Shown here one piece after another: positions 27,051-34,358 of a DNA stretch of 34,358 bases. The stretch is from Rubripirellula sp. (GTDB lineage Bacteria > Planctomycetota > Planctomycetia > Pirellulales > Pirellulaceae), in contig JAAXJB010000013.1 in the NCBI GenBank assembly GCA_012270065.1, positions 1 to 34,358 on the forward strand, written 5' to 3'. Position 1 is the stretch's first letter, and every line of letters starts with the position of its first letter. The position numbers and the translations under genes are program-made. The notes beneath the pieces are model-generated. The model made no database searches, had not been told where the DNA came from, and was given only the letters and a program-made list of their open reading frames with translations.

Positions 27051-28370
27051 ACGTTCGCGAGCCGCATCGGCTACCTCTCGTGCCGCATGGGTTCGTCCCT
27101 TGCCCAGCCGGATACGCAAGGTGTCAAACACCGGTCCTGCACTGAGCGTGTGATGTCCAAGGCGGGCAAGTCCACGGATGAGGGCACAGGTGAAAGCTTG
27201 CGTCCGTCTGGCGATCCGCTTTAATCCTTCGGGGCCATGATAGACACCGTAAAACGAGTTGATGATGGCCAACAACGCTTGCGCTGTGCAAATATTGCTC
27301 GTAGCTTTATCACGGCGAATATGCTGTTCGCGGGTCTGCATCGCCATTCGCAGAGCGGGGTTCCCGGCAGAGTCTTTGGAGACGCCGATGATCCGTCCAG
27401 GCAACTTGCGTGCGTGTCTCTGCTCGGTCGCGATAAACGCGGCATGAGGACCGCCAAGCCCCATTGGGACGCCAAAGCGTTGGGCGCTGCCCACGCATAT
27501 GTCGGCTCCCCACTCCCCGGGTGGCTTCAGCAGGGTCAAGGAAAGTAGATCTGCCGCGACGACTGTCATGCACTTGTTCTGCTTGGCGGCTTCTGCAATG
27601 GACGAGTAATCATTCAGGGTCCCGTCTGTTGTCGGGTATTGAAGCAGGATCCCGCATAGCCCTCCATCGCCGTAGTCGAAGTCAATTTCACTGGTCGGCC
27701 CGATGATGAGGTCGATGCCCAATCCAGTTGCGCGTGTCTTCAGCAGGGCGAGTGTCTGGGGGTGACAGGTGTCGCTTGCGAAGAAGCCTTTTTTGCGATG
27801 GCCCGATACAGCACAGCACATGGTCATCGCCTCCGCCGCAGCGGTCGCTTCATCGAGCAGGCTGGCACCGGCCAAGGGAAGTGCAGTCAGATCGGCAATC
27901 ATCGTCTGGAAATTGAGCAGAGCTTCGAGGCGGCCCTGCGCGATCTCTGCCTGATACGGTGTGTACTGCGTGTACCAGCCGGGGTTCTCGAGAACGTTTC
28001 GCAGAATCACGGGTGGTGTGATCGTGCCTGTGTACCCCATGCCGATGCATGACCGATAAACTTTGTTTTTCGCCGCAATGGTTGCCAAGCCACTGAGAAA
28101 TTCGTGTTCGCCACGCGGTTCCGGGATATTCAGAGTGGTGTCAGCCTGAATGTCCGAGGGGATGGTGGCAGTGGTCAAGGCATCCAGGCTGCTGAAACCA
28201 AGGGTCTCGAGCATGCATTCGATATCATCGTCGCCGGGGCCGATATGCCTTCCAACAAATGCGTCCGCATGGTCAAGCAGACTTGCCGACTCGGTCGGTA
28301 ACCCCGCGCTCGACAGGTGAGCGTGCTCAGTCTGTTCCGGTCTTGTTTTGGTTTCGGTTGGATTCGTCAT
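27048..28370 (-). CDS. gcvP: Glycine decarboxylase (P protein), N-terminal half
   Basis: This 440-residue product corresponds to the N-terminal, non-PLP half of GcvP. It has [17 protein letters not shown] near the start, then [50 protein letters not shown], and KTREQH-type [21 protein letters not shown] at its end, all P-protein hallmarks. The frame extends to a TTG at 28433, but the ATG at 28370 fits; the leader of about 30 residues before GRHIGP is longer than usual. It stops at the in-frame TGA, 12 codons before the downstream half's first start. Two-subunit P proteins (GcvPA/GcvPB) split at about the same domain boundary, so the halves could still assemble if the second is translated. Confidence 0.85.
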   Translation of the reverse strand: MTNPTETKTRPEQTEHAHLSSAGLPTESASLLDHADAFVGRHIGPGDDDIECMLETLGFSSLDALTTATIPSDIQADTTLNIPEPRGEHEFLSGLATIAAKNKVYRSCIGMGYTGTITPPVILRNVLENPGWYTQYTPYQAEIAQGRLEALLNFQTMIADLTALPLAGASLLDEATAAAEAMTMCCAVSGHRKKGFFASDTCHPQTLALLKTRATGLGIDLIIGPTSEIDFDYGDGGLCGILLQYPTTDGTLNDYSSIAEAAKQNKCMTVVAADLLSLTLLKPPGEWGADICVGSAQRFGVPMGLGGPHAAFIATEQRHARKLPGRIIGVSKDSAGNPALRMAMQTREQHIRRDKATSNICTAQALLAIINSFYGVYHGPEGLKRIARRTQAFTCALIRGLARLGHHTLSAGPVFDTLRIRLGKGRTHAAREVADAARER

Positions 28371-29115
28371 TTCAAGGGCACTCAACTTTGGTTTGCTCAA
28401 ACTGTGCGGGAAAGTAGCAATCGCTGGATCCAATCCGGCTTTTGTTGGGGGCTGGACTTGGCCGTCTGGTCAGGTCGGCCGGTATTTTTTCAAAAGAAAA
28501 GCCTGTACTTGGTCAAATGAGAAGCAATGGTCGTAAATCAGGGGCAGCAGGGACGCCATAGCAATGAAATATCCCTGACGGTCAGTCGGCCCTGATGTCA
28601 GGAAAACTGATGACAGGAAAACTGATGACAGGGAAAATTGCCTTTTTTCGGATTTGGCTTTCGCTGTCGGCACCTGTTGCAGCATCCTTTCCTCACATTC
28701 ACCCCGGGTCTGGAACCGCAATACAGCGACGGTAACCACCCGAATCGGCTCAGGCATTCTCTCGAAGCTCCATGTTAGGTCAGAAAGGTGGACAAGTCAT
28801 TGGGCTAAACGATGATTTTTATGCTTCGGCGGCGATCCGACCCCTGCTGTGCTGTGAAGGGCTAACGGTTGGGTCGACCCTTGGGAGAATGGGCTGGCGT
28901 CTGGGAGAAGAAGAGGTTCCACCGCAGAAGCTGAAACCTGCGGAAGAGCGCATTGGCTGCCCTCCGGCGCAATGGTAGCCGAATTGCCTTAACACGGCAA
29001 AAAACGTTGATGTGGACCGTGTATCAGGCTGGGGCTGGGGATTCATCCTGTAGAATGTTCACATGTCTTGATTGACCCGTCTCCCGTTACAGCCTCAGCA
29101 GAGAACCACCTCGCC
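28371..29115. other. Divergent intergenic region with repeats and palindromes
   Basis: This 745-bp stretch separates gcvP and the PSD1 gene. It contains a 15-bp triplet repeat (listed separately), the palindromes CTGACGGTCAG (near 28575) and GGGTCGACCC (28871-28880), an inverted repeat CCGCAG/CTGCGG (28922-28943) and a short TTGCC/GGCAA hairpin (28984-29000). Open frames at 28470-28757 (-) and 28772-28978 (+) have no recognisable family; the first is partly made from the repeat (FLSSVFL). I call neither as a gene. Confidence 0.5.
28593..28637. repeat. 15-bp tandem repeat, three copies
   Basis: Three head-to-tail units follow one another: TGATGTCAGGAAAAC, TGATGACAGGAAAAC and TGATGACAGGGAAAA (28593-28607, 28608-28622, 28623-28637). 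Adjacent units differ by one or two bases. Confidence 0.9.
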
Positions 29116-32064
29116 GTGAAAACCTACCAGGCGAAGCTCGCGCGTGTCGTGTGCTTTGATCGCAACCCCGTGTCGCTGTTGCAATATTCGGCCATTGCAT
29201 TTCTCACTCTTGGAAATTTGCTGACTGCGCATTCTCACGCGGATCAGCCCCAGGTGGATTTTGCACGCGACGTCTTGCCTGTGCTATCGAATAAGTGCTT
29301 CGTATGCCATGGTCCTGACCACCACGATGACACAGATCTGAAACTTGACTCTTTTGCAGCTGCGACATCTGATCGGGGCGGTTATCAAGCAATTGATCCA
29401 GAGACCCCCGAAGACAGTGAACTGTTGAAGCGCATCTTCTCCGAGGCTGATCCAATGCCGCCGCGTGATGCTGAGCGGCAGCTCACCGACCGGGAGCGGA
29501 GCGTTTTAAAAACGTGGGTAACACAGGGCGGGCAATACGCGACCCCCTGGGCAGTTGTGAAGCCCGAAAAGCGCGGTGCTTTTGAGCACGCCTCGGAGTC
29601 AATAGAGCAGCTGCTGGAAAAACGTCTCGCCGAAAAGCAGTTGACGTTTTCCCCTGACGCGTCGCCATCAACGTTGGCGCGTCGAGTTTCACTGGTTCTT
29701 ACCGGGCTGCCACCCGCGCCGGAGGTCCGGGACGCTTTCCTTGCCGATCCAACGGATGCTGGTTACGAGGTTCTCGTTGATCAGTTGCTTGCGGATCCGA
29801 AATACGGCGAGCATCAAGCACGATACTGGCTCGACGCAGTGAGGTACGGAGACACTCATGGTCTGCACCTGGACAACCGACGGGGCATCTTTCCTTACCG
29901 TGATTGGGTGGTCAGGGCCATGAATCAGAATTTGCCCATCAACGATTTCTTTACCTGGCAGTTGGCGGGTGACTTACTCGATCAGCCAACGCTTGAACAG
30001 CAAGTTGCAACGGGATTCGTACGCATGAACCCGACCACTGGCGAGGGAGGGGCAATACCGGATGAATTTCAGATGAAGAACAATTTCGACCGCGTTGAAA
30101 CCCTGGGTACCGTGTTTCTGGGCATGTCATTGACCTGTGCCAGATGCCATACCCATAAATATGATCCGATCCCTCAGGAAGAATATTATCGACTGCTTGC
30201 TTTCTTCAACAACACGGCGGAACCGTCGATGGATCGTAATGCATACGAATACGGTCCAACGGTGAAGGTTCCAAGGGACCATCAGGCATGGGAGCATTGG
30301 CAGAACCGGCAAGCTGAGGCGTCGGATTTGATCGGATCGCTGGATTTGAAAACGGATGAGCTTGAAGCGCTCATCAAATACGCTACGCCGCGAGTTGCCT
30401 GGAAAACAGAAAACTGGAAGGCGACCAAACCGTTGCCACTGACACGCGTTGATCTGCCTGCCCACGACGACTCGAATGCCGGATGGTCTGACTTGAAAGG
30501 GTTTCCTGGAAGTTTGAGCGGACGCGCTGCCAAAGGAAAATTACCGGACAAAAATCAGCATGTTTTTGTTGCGTTTGACGTTACCGTACCACAGAGCCAG
30601 ACACTGATGCTGACCACGCACGCCCTCTCGGGGGTGCGCGTAACAGTGGATCGGGAGTCCGTCCCGGTTAATGAGAACAGCGACAACAAAAACCTGAGCG
30701 TTCCATTGCAGTTGGACGCCGGAAAACACAGGGTCGTTGTGGAGTTGCCCGGTGTGTCAGGTGACAGTGTGTCAGGTGACAGTGTCTCAGGGAATTCCGA
30801 GTTGATGATCCAATTGAAGCATCCCTGGGATGCTCTCGGCAAAAACCGGAACTGGAATGAGTGTGGGTTAGCCGAACGCTTGCAGATGCTTGCCAGCGAG
30901 GCGAATCCTCTGGAAAAGAAGCTTACCGGTAAGGCAAGGAGACTTGCCTTTCAACTTCTGGAGGATGAGTCGCAATTCACTACCACGTTGATTGCAAAGG
31001 AATTGACGACGCCGCGCAAGACATTTGTACTTCGACGGGGCGAATACAATCTACCAGTGGGTGATGCGGTAGAACCCGGAACTCTGGCTGTGATGGGATC
31101 CTTGCCGCAAGACCAACCCGCCAACCGGCTTGGTCTTGCGAACTGGTTGACCTCGCCAGAACATCCGCTTGTGGCAAGAGTATTCGTCAACCGCATCTGG
31201 CAACGAACATTCGGCCATGGTTTGGTGCGGACGCCTGAAGATTTTGGTTTGCAAGGTGAACAGCCCACGCATCCCGGGTTGCTCGATTGGTTGGCCGTTG
31301 ATCTTCAGGACACCGGTTGGGATCTGAAAAAGATGCTTCGCGCGATGGTGATGACCAAGGCGTTTCGGCAGTCTTCTGCGTGGAGGTCGGATATTGATGA
31401 TCCGGAGAATCGTCTATTTGCGAGAGCTTCCAGTTATCGACTTGATGCCGAAGTTCTTCGTGACATCGGTCTTTGGGCCAGTGGGTTACTGGATGAGCAC
31501 ATGGGCGGGGAAGGAGTGAAACCCTATCAGCCTGCAGGGATGTGGCTTGCTTTGGCTCACCCGGGTAGCAACACAAAAAACTATGTGGCTGATGTTGGCA
31601 ATCGGCTGTATCGGCGGAGCTTGTACGTTTATTGGAAAAGAACGAGTCCTCATCCAATGATGACTCTTTTTGATGCTCCTGATCGTGAATCGAGCTGTGT
31701 GCGACGCTCCCGAACCAACACTCCCCTTCAATCGCTCGGAATGCTCAATGAAACGCAACGGATTGAGATGGGGAGGGCGTTGGCCACTTTGTTACTGGGG
31801 ACGCCTGGGAACCGGAAAGATCGTATCAATCAACTTTTCCGGTTACTTGCGTGTCGCAATGCAAGTGTTCAGGAACAGGAGTCTTGCTCAAAGTTGTTGG
31901 ATCATTTGAGCAAGCGGTACGGTGAAACGCCAGACGATGCTAAACGGTATTTGGCTGTTGGTAATGCAAGGGTGCCCAGCAAGGACTCTGTGATTGATTT
32001 GGCTGCCTGGGCACAATTGGCGACAACCGTGCTGGCAAGCGATGTTGCAATTCTGTTGTATTGA
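29116..32064 (+). CDS. PSD1-type protein: planctomycete cytochrome C + DUF1549 + DUF1553
   Basis: This exported protein of about 982 residues has a signal/anchor segment (LLQYSAIAFLTLGNLL). The planctomycete cytochrome C domain follows with heme motif CFVCH (61-65) in VLPVLSNKCFVCHGPD. The DUF1549 domain includes RRVSLVLTGLPPAPE, YWLDAVRYGDTHG and CARCHTHKYDP, a second CxxCH. A Gly/Ser-rich middle holds a VSGDS tandem repeat. The C-terminal DUF1553 domain has HPLVARVFVNRIWQ, FGLQGEQPTHPGLLDWLA and RSRTNTPLQSLGMLNE. Function is unknown; a redox or oligosaccharide role is often proposed. The usual companion gene, a DUF1501 protein, does not follow. The GTG at 29116 puts the signal peptide near the N-terminus; the TTG at 29068 is the alternative. 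Confidence 0.93.
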   Translation: MKTYQAKLARVVCFDRNPVSLLQYSAIAFLTLGNLLTAHSHADQPQVDFARDVLPVLSNKCFVCHGPDHHDDTDLKLDSFAAATSDRGGYQAIDPETPEDSELLKRIFSEADPMPPRDAERQLTDRERSVLKTWVTQGGQYATPWAVVKPEKRGAFEHASESIEQLLEKRLAEKQLTFSPDASPSTLARRVSLVLTGLPPAPEVRDAFLADPTDAGYEVLVDQLLADPKYGEHQARYWLDAVRYGDTHGLHLDNRRGIFPYRDWVVRAMNQNLPINDFFTWQLAGDLLDQPTLEQQVATGFVRMNPTTGEGGAIPDEFQMKNNFDRVETLGTVFLGMSLTCARCHTHKYDPIPQEEYYRLLAFFNNTAEPSMDRNAYEYGPTVKVPRDHQAWEHWQNRQAEASDLIGSLDLKTDELEALIKYATPRVAWKTENWKATKPLPLTRVDLPAHDDSNAGWSDLKGFPGSLSGRAAKGKLPDKNQHVFVAFDVTVPQSQTLMLTTHALSGVRVTVDRESVPVNENSDNKNLSVPLQLDAGKHRVVVELPGVSGDSVSGDSVSGNSELMIQLKHPWDALGKNRNWNECGLAERLQMLASEANPLEKKLTGKARRLAFQLLEDESQFTTTLIAKELTTPRKTFVLRRGEYNLPVGDAVEPGTLAVMGSLPQDQPANRLGLANWLTSPEHPLVARVFVNRIWQRTFGHGLVRTPEDFGLQGEQPTHPGLLDWLAVDLQDTGWDLKKMLRAMVMTKAFRQSSAWRSDIDDPENRLFARASSYRLDAEVLRDIGLWASGLLDEHMGGEGVKPYQPAGMWLALAHPGSNTKNYVADVGNRLYRRSLYVYWKRTSPHPMMTLFDAPDRESSCVRRSRTNTPLQSLGMLNETQRIEMGRALATLLLGTPGNRKDRINQLFRLLACRNASVQEQESCSKLLDHLSKRYGETPDDAKRYLAVGNARVPSKDSVIDLAAWAQLATTVLASDVAILLY
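30754..30798 (+). repeat. 15-bp in-frame repeat encoding VSGDS
   Basis: Two identical units GTGTCAGGTGACAGT (30754-30768, 30769-30783) are followed by a diverged third (GTCTCAGGGAATTCC). They encode VSGDS-VSGDS-VSGNS in a loop of the PSD1 protein. The 15-bp length keeps the frame. Confidence 0.9.
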
Positions 32065-32433
32065 TGAAGTGATCGCCAGATTCTGGTTGCCGTATTGCGT
32101 GTCGTGTGTTCCTTGCGTTTCCGTTTGATCAATTGAACAGGTTGTCACGCAGTGCCCTTTTGTCGATAAGGACGATGGTCAGTCGTTGTTCTATCACTTT
32201 CCTGTTTTGCATTGCTGGTTCATTGAGTTGCGCGAACTTGATGCTTTTCGTTCAGGTGTTGTTGAAAAAGAATTCCCTGGGTCGTTACCACCCCCGTCGT
32301 GGTTGTTTTACAATGTTGAACGCGCCCGCCGGGTTGTCTTTCGAATTTTGGACTGCAACCTGACAATTTGTGTCCTTTATCTGTTCGTTCGACGAACTGT
32401 TCTTCCCCAATCCTGGAAATTGCAGACTGCATC
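32065..32433. other. Intergenic region, 369 bp
   Basis: I see no supported gene in this gap between the PSD1 and propeller genes. Frames at 32106-32363 and 32186-32437 lack ribosome sites and known motifs. In most planctomycetes a DUF1501 gene would follow the PSD1 gene here; no trace of one is recognisable. Confidence 0.45.
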
Positions 32434-33711
32434 ATGAGAAGGTTACTGAATGCCCGCGAGTTTGGCCTGTTTTGTTCATTGCTGGTGGTGGGTGGATTGG
32501 TCAATTTGAGGGCCGCTGAACCTTGGAGTCGATTTCATGGTGAGAATGGGCAGGGTGTTTCTGAAGACATGGTGATCCCTGTTTCATGGACCGATGCGGA
32601 TTACACGTGGTCGATTGATCTTGGGTCGCGCGATGTTGGTTCGCCGGTGGTGTCTGGCGGGAACATTTATTATCTGTTGTCCTTCCCCGAAGAAAATCAG
32701 ATTGGTGTTCAGTCGGTGGAACTTGATACCGGTGAATTACGTTGGACGCGCAAGTTCGTGCAACCGTCTCATCATTTGCATAAGCGTAATACTTTGGCGT
32801 CCAGCACTCCGTGTGTGGATGATGACTTTGTATTTGTAGCCTGGTCAGACCCGGAACATACGTTTTTGAAGTGTTTTGATCACGATGGCGCCCCGGTCTG
32901 GTCGCGGGATTTTGGGAAATGGCAATCCCAGCATGGTTTCGGTACTTCGCCAGTGGTGTACGGCGATTCCGTCCTGTTGTTCAATTCACAGCAGGCCGAA
33001 CAGTTGAAGTCCGGGCAAACGGCTGGAGCAAGCCGGATGATCTGTGTGGATCGCAAGAGTGGAAAGACGAAATGGGAAACCGGTTTGGCGACCACAAGAT
33101 CGTGTTACGGCGTTCCAGCGCTGTATCAGGGAAAAGGGCGACCGCAATTGATTGATGCCAACACCGGAAATGGAATGTTTGCGCTTGATCCCGTGAGTGG
33201 TGAAATGCTGTGGAGTCTTGATGTTTTTGAGATGCGTTGTTGCAGTACTCCACTGATCATCGGAGATCTCGCAATTGCCTCGAGTGGAAGTGGTGGCGGA
33301 GGGAACCATCTTGTGGCTGTCCGGATACCGGCATCAAGCGGTGAAAAACCGGAGCAGGTCTACCGCCTCGATCGCGGTGCGCCCTATGTGCCAACTCCCG
33401 TGGTGAAGGGAAACCGCTTGTTCCTCATTGATGACAAGGGCATTGCGAGTTGCGTCGCGGCTGACTCGGGAGATGTCATCTGGTCAAAACGTGTCGGAGG
33501 AAATTACAGTGCCTCGCCGGTGCTGGTAGGAAACCGGTTGTTGTTGATCAGTCTTGATGGGCAGGCAACGGTTCTCAGTGCAGCAGACGAATATCGACGG
33601 TTGGGGCAATTCTCACTGGGTGGCCCAGTCGGTGCGACACCTGCAGCCGTAGATGGATCACTCATTTTGCGAATCGGTGACCGATTGGTTTGCCTTCGTG
33701 GGACAAAATAG
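32434..33711 (+). CDS. Exported PQQ-like beta-propeller protein
   Basis: The 425-residue protein has a signal peptide (NAREFGLFCSLLVVGGLVNLRA, probable cut after RAA). It then shows repeated PQQ/quinoprotein-like blades of about 45-60 residues, each with a GxxxW tail, for example DTGELRWTRKF, KSGKTKWETGL, VSGEMLWSLDV and DSGDVIWSKRV. The WSRFHGENGQGVSEDMVIPVSW opening is typical of planctomycete 'outer membrane protein assembly BamB-like' propellers. Such proteins may be scaffolds or lack PQQ; I see no calcium/PQQ catalytic signature. The ATG at 32434 fits the signal peptide (the frame is open from 32368). The gene is in the same direction as PSD1 but 370 bp away. Confidence 0.88.
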   Translation: MRRLLNAREFGLFCSLLVVGGLVNLRAAEPWSRFHGENGQGVSEDMVIPVSWTDADYTWSIDLGSRDVGSPVVSGGNIYYLLSFPEENQIGVQSVELDTGELRWTRKFVQPSHHLHKRNTLASSTPCVDDDFVFVAWSDPEHTFLKCFDHDGAPVWSRDFGKWQSQHGFGTSPVVYGDSVLLFNSQQAEQLKSGQTAGASRMICVDRKSGKTKWETGLATTRSCYGVPALYQGKGRPQLIDANTGNGMFALDPVSGEMLWSLDVFEMRCCSTPLIIGDLAIASSGSGGGGNHLVAVRIPASSGEKPEQVYRLDRGAPYVPTPVVKGNRLFLIDDKGIASCVAADSGDVIWSKRVGGNYSASPVLVGNRLLLISLDGQATVLSAADEYRRLGQFSLGGPVGATPAAVDGSLILRIGDRLVCLRGTK

Positions 33712-33811
33712 GCGATTTTGAGTTTGAAAAGGTTTCGGGGGGCCCGGTATCCTGTTGCGGTGCCTTGACGTAAGGGCCGCTTATTTGTGCTGATAGAAAA
33801 AGTGAAATGTG

Positions 33812-34358
33812 ATGGGTAAGAATAAGAAAAGCGGGTTCAATCGAATCGGTAGGTACTTTCTTGCGGGTTTATTCGCGATTCTACCGTTGTTGATCACCGT
33901 GATTGCCATCACCTGGACGCTCGGGTTTCTGGGGCAACTGGTGGGACCTGATACGTTTCTCGGTAATCAGTTGAGCAAGATCGGGTTGAATTTTGTCCGC
34001 AACCCGGTGGTTGCTTACGTCATCGGTTGGGTAGGCATTTGCATTGGTACGCTTGTCCTCGGATTCCTTGTGGAATCCGGCATGCGCGGGTTGTTTTCGA
34101 AAGTAACGGCGGCAATTGCAAATCGCTTGCCCCTGGTGGGTAAGGTCTATGATACATCCAGGCAGCTTGTCGACATGCTTGATTCAGGTGGCGACGACAA
34201 GCTGAAAGGTATGGGGGTCGTTTATTGCACCTTTGGGGAAAAGGGTGGGGTCGGTGTCCTGGCGCTGTTGCCCACGCCCGAGCCGATTGCAATCAATGGT
34301 GAGAAGTTTTTCGCCGTTCGTGTTCCCCAATCCCCGGTGCGAATCGGTGGTGGGGTGG
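33812..34358 (+). CDS. DUF502 membrane protein, 3' end outside the window
   Basis: An ATG at 33812 opens a frame that runs off the window without a stop, giving 182 residues. Two membrane helices lie at about 16-40 (FLAGLFAILPLLITVIAITW) and 66-87 (VVAYVIGWVGICIGTLVLGFLV). The loop RLPLVGKVYDTSRQL (105-119) and the following soluble strands (GMGVVYCTFGEKGGVGVLALLPTP, FFAVRVPQSPV) match the DUF502 family of inner-membrane proteins. The function is unknown. It follows the propeller gene by 100 bp on the same strand and has no strong ribosome site (AAAGTGAAATGTG). Confidence 0.88.
   Translation, partial: MGKNKKSGFNRIGRYFLAGLFAILPLLITVIAITWTLGFLGQLVGPDTFLGNQLSKIGLNFVRNPVVAYVIGWVGICIGTLVLGFLVESGMRGLFSKVTAAIANRLPLVGKVYDTSRQLVDMLDSGGDDKLKGMGVVYCTFGEKGGVGVLALLPTPEPIAINGEKFFAVRVPQSPVRIGGGV

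Noticed and set aside
25279-28637. CRISPR array suggested by repeated short motifs
   Set aside because: Repeats are 11-15 bp, only three copies, adjacent or irregularly spaced, with no spacer regularity and no cas genes.
28470-28978. Small ORFs of 95 and 68 residues before the PSD1 gene
   Set aside because: The first is partly encoded by the 15-bp repeat. Neither has a recognisable family or a convincing start.
10571-33811. tRNA or other stable RNA genes in the intergenic gaps
   Set aside because: I looked for T-loop (GGTTCGA), CCA-end and cloverleaf patterns in the gaps and saw none that fold convincingly.

Overview
The window looks like a chromosomal segment of a planctomycete, most likely from the Pirellulales/Planctomycetales side of the phylum. 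The evidence is the set of lineage-typical families: a Pirellula/Verrucomicrobium-type membrane-bound dehydrogenase with a C-terminal CxxCH heme domain, a DUF1549/DUF1553 (PSD1) protein with a planctomycete cytochrome domain, a DUF1571 protein, a secreted sulfatase, and secreted PQQ/YVTN propellers. Gene order is loose. Operons are short, intergenic gaps are often 150-750 bp, and TTG/GTG starts are common. I saw no rRNA, tRNA, CRISPR array, integrase, transposase or phage gene.

Layout. 1-5.3 kb: a secreted HEAT-repeat protein (+), then the large PVC-type cytochrome dehydrogenase (-). 5.9-7.9 kb: a DUF1571 exported protein (+) and a beta-lactamase-fold serine hydrolase (-), tail to tail with 1 bp between them. 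8.0-11.7 kb: a UvrA that lacks the insertion domain, then a rhomboid-fold membrane protein without the catalytic His and with a Cys/His-rich tail. 11.8-15.8 kb (-): ileS and purN, joined by an ATGA overlap. 16.5-18.8 kb (+): a PhoR/PhoB-like two-component pair with a TTAACG-N5-TTAACG direct repeat between the genes. 19.0-22.1 kb: a small hypothetical gene, a secreted CxxC protein (-) with a clear intrinsic terminator, and a divergent propeller-diheme cytochrome (+). 22.5-25.1 kb (+): a SAM methyltransferase and a sulfatase. 25.4-28.4 kb (-): glycine decarboxylase (gcvP) interrupted by one in-frame TGA at the junction of its two homologous halves. 29.1-34.4 kb (+): the PSD1 protein, a PQQ-like propeller, and the start of a DUF502 membrane protein that runs off the end.

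Working together. Much of the cargo is exported and probably serves periplasmic redox chemistry and breakdown of sulfated polymers (dehydrogenase, diheme cytochrome, PSD1, propeller, sulfatase). Between these lie housekeeping genes (ileS, purN, gcvP, uvrA) and a probable phosphate-type two-component system. No convincing self-contained new multi-gene system is visible. The most unusual signals are the in-frame stop in gcvP, the UvrA architecture, the pseudo-rhomboid with a zinc-like tail, a possible leader peptide before the dehydrogenase, the PHO-box-like repeat, and a recurring pattern of triplicated 11-15 bp micro-repeats.
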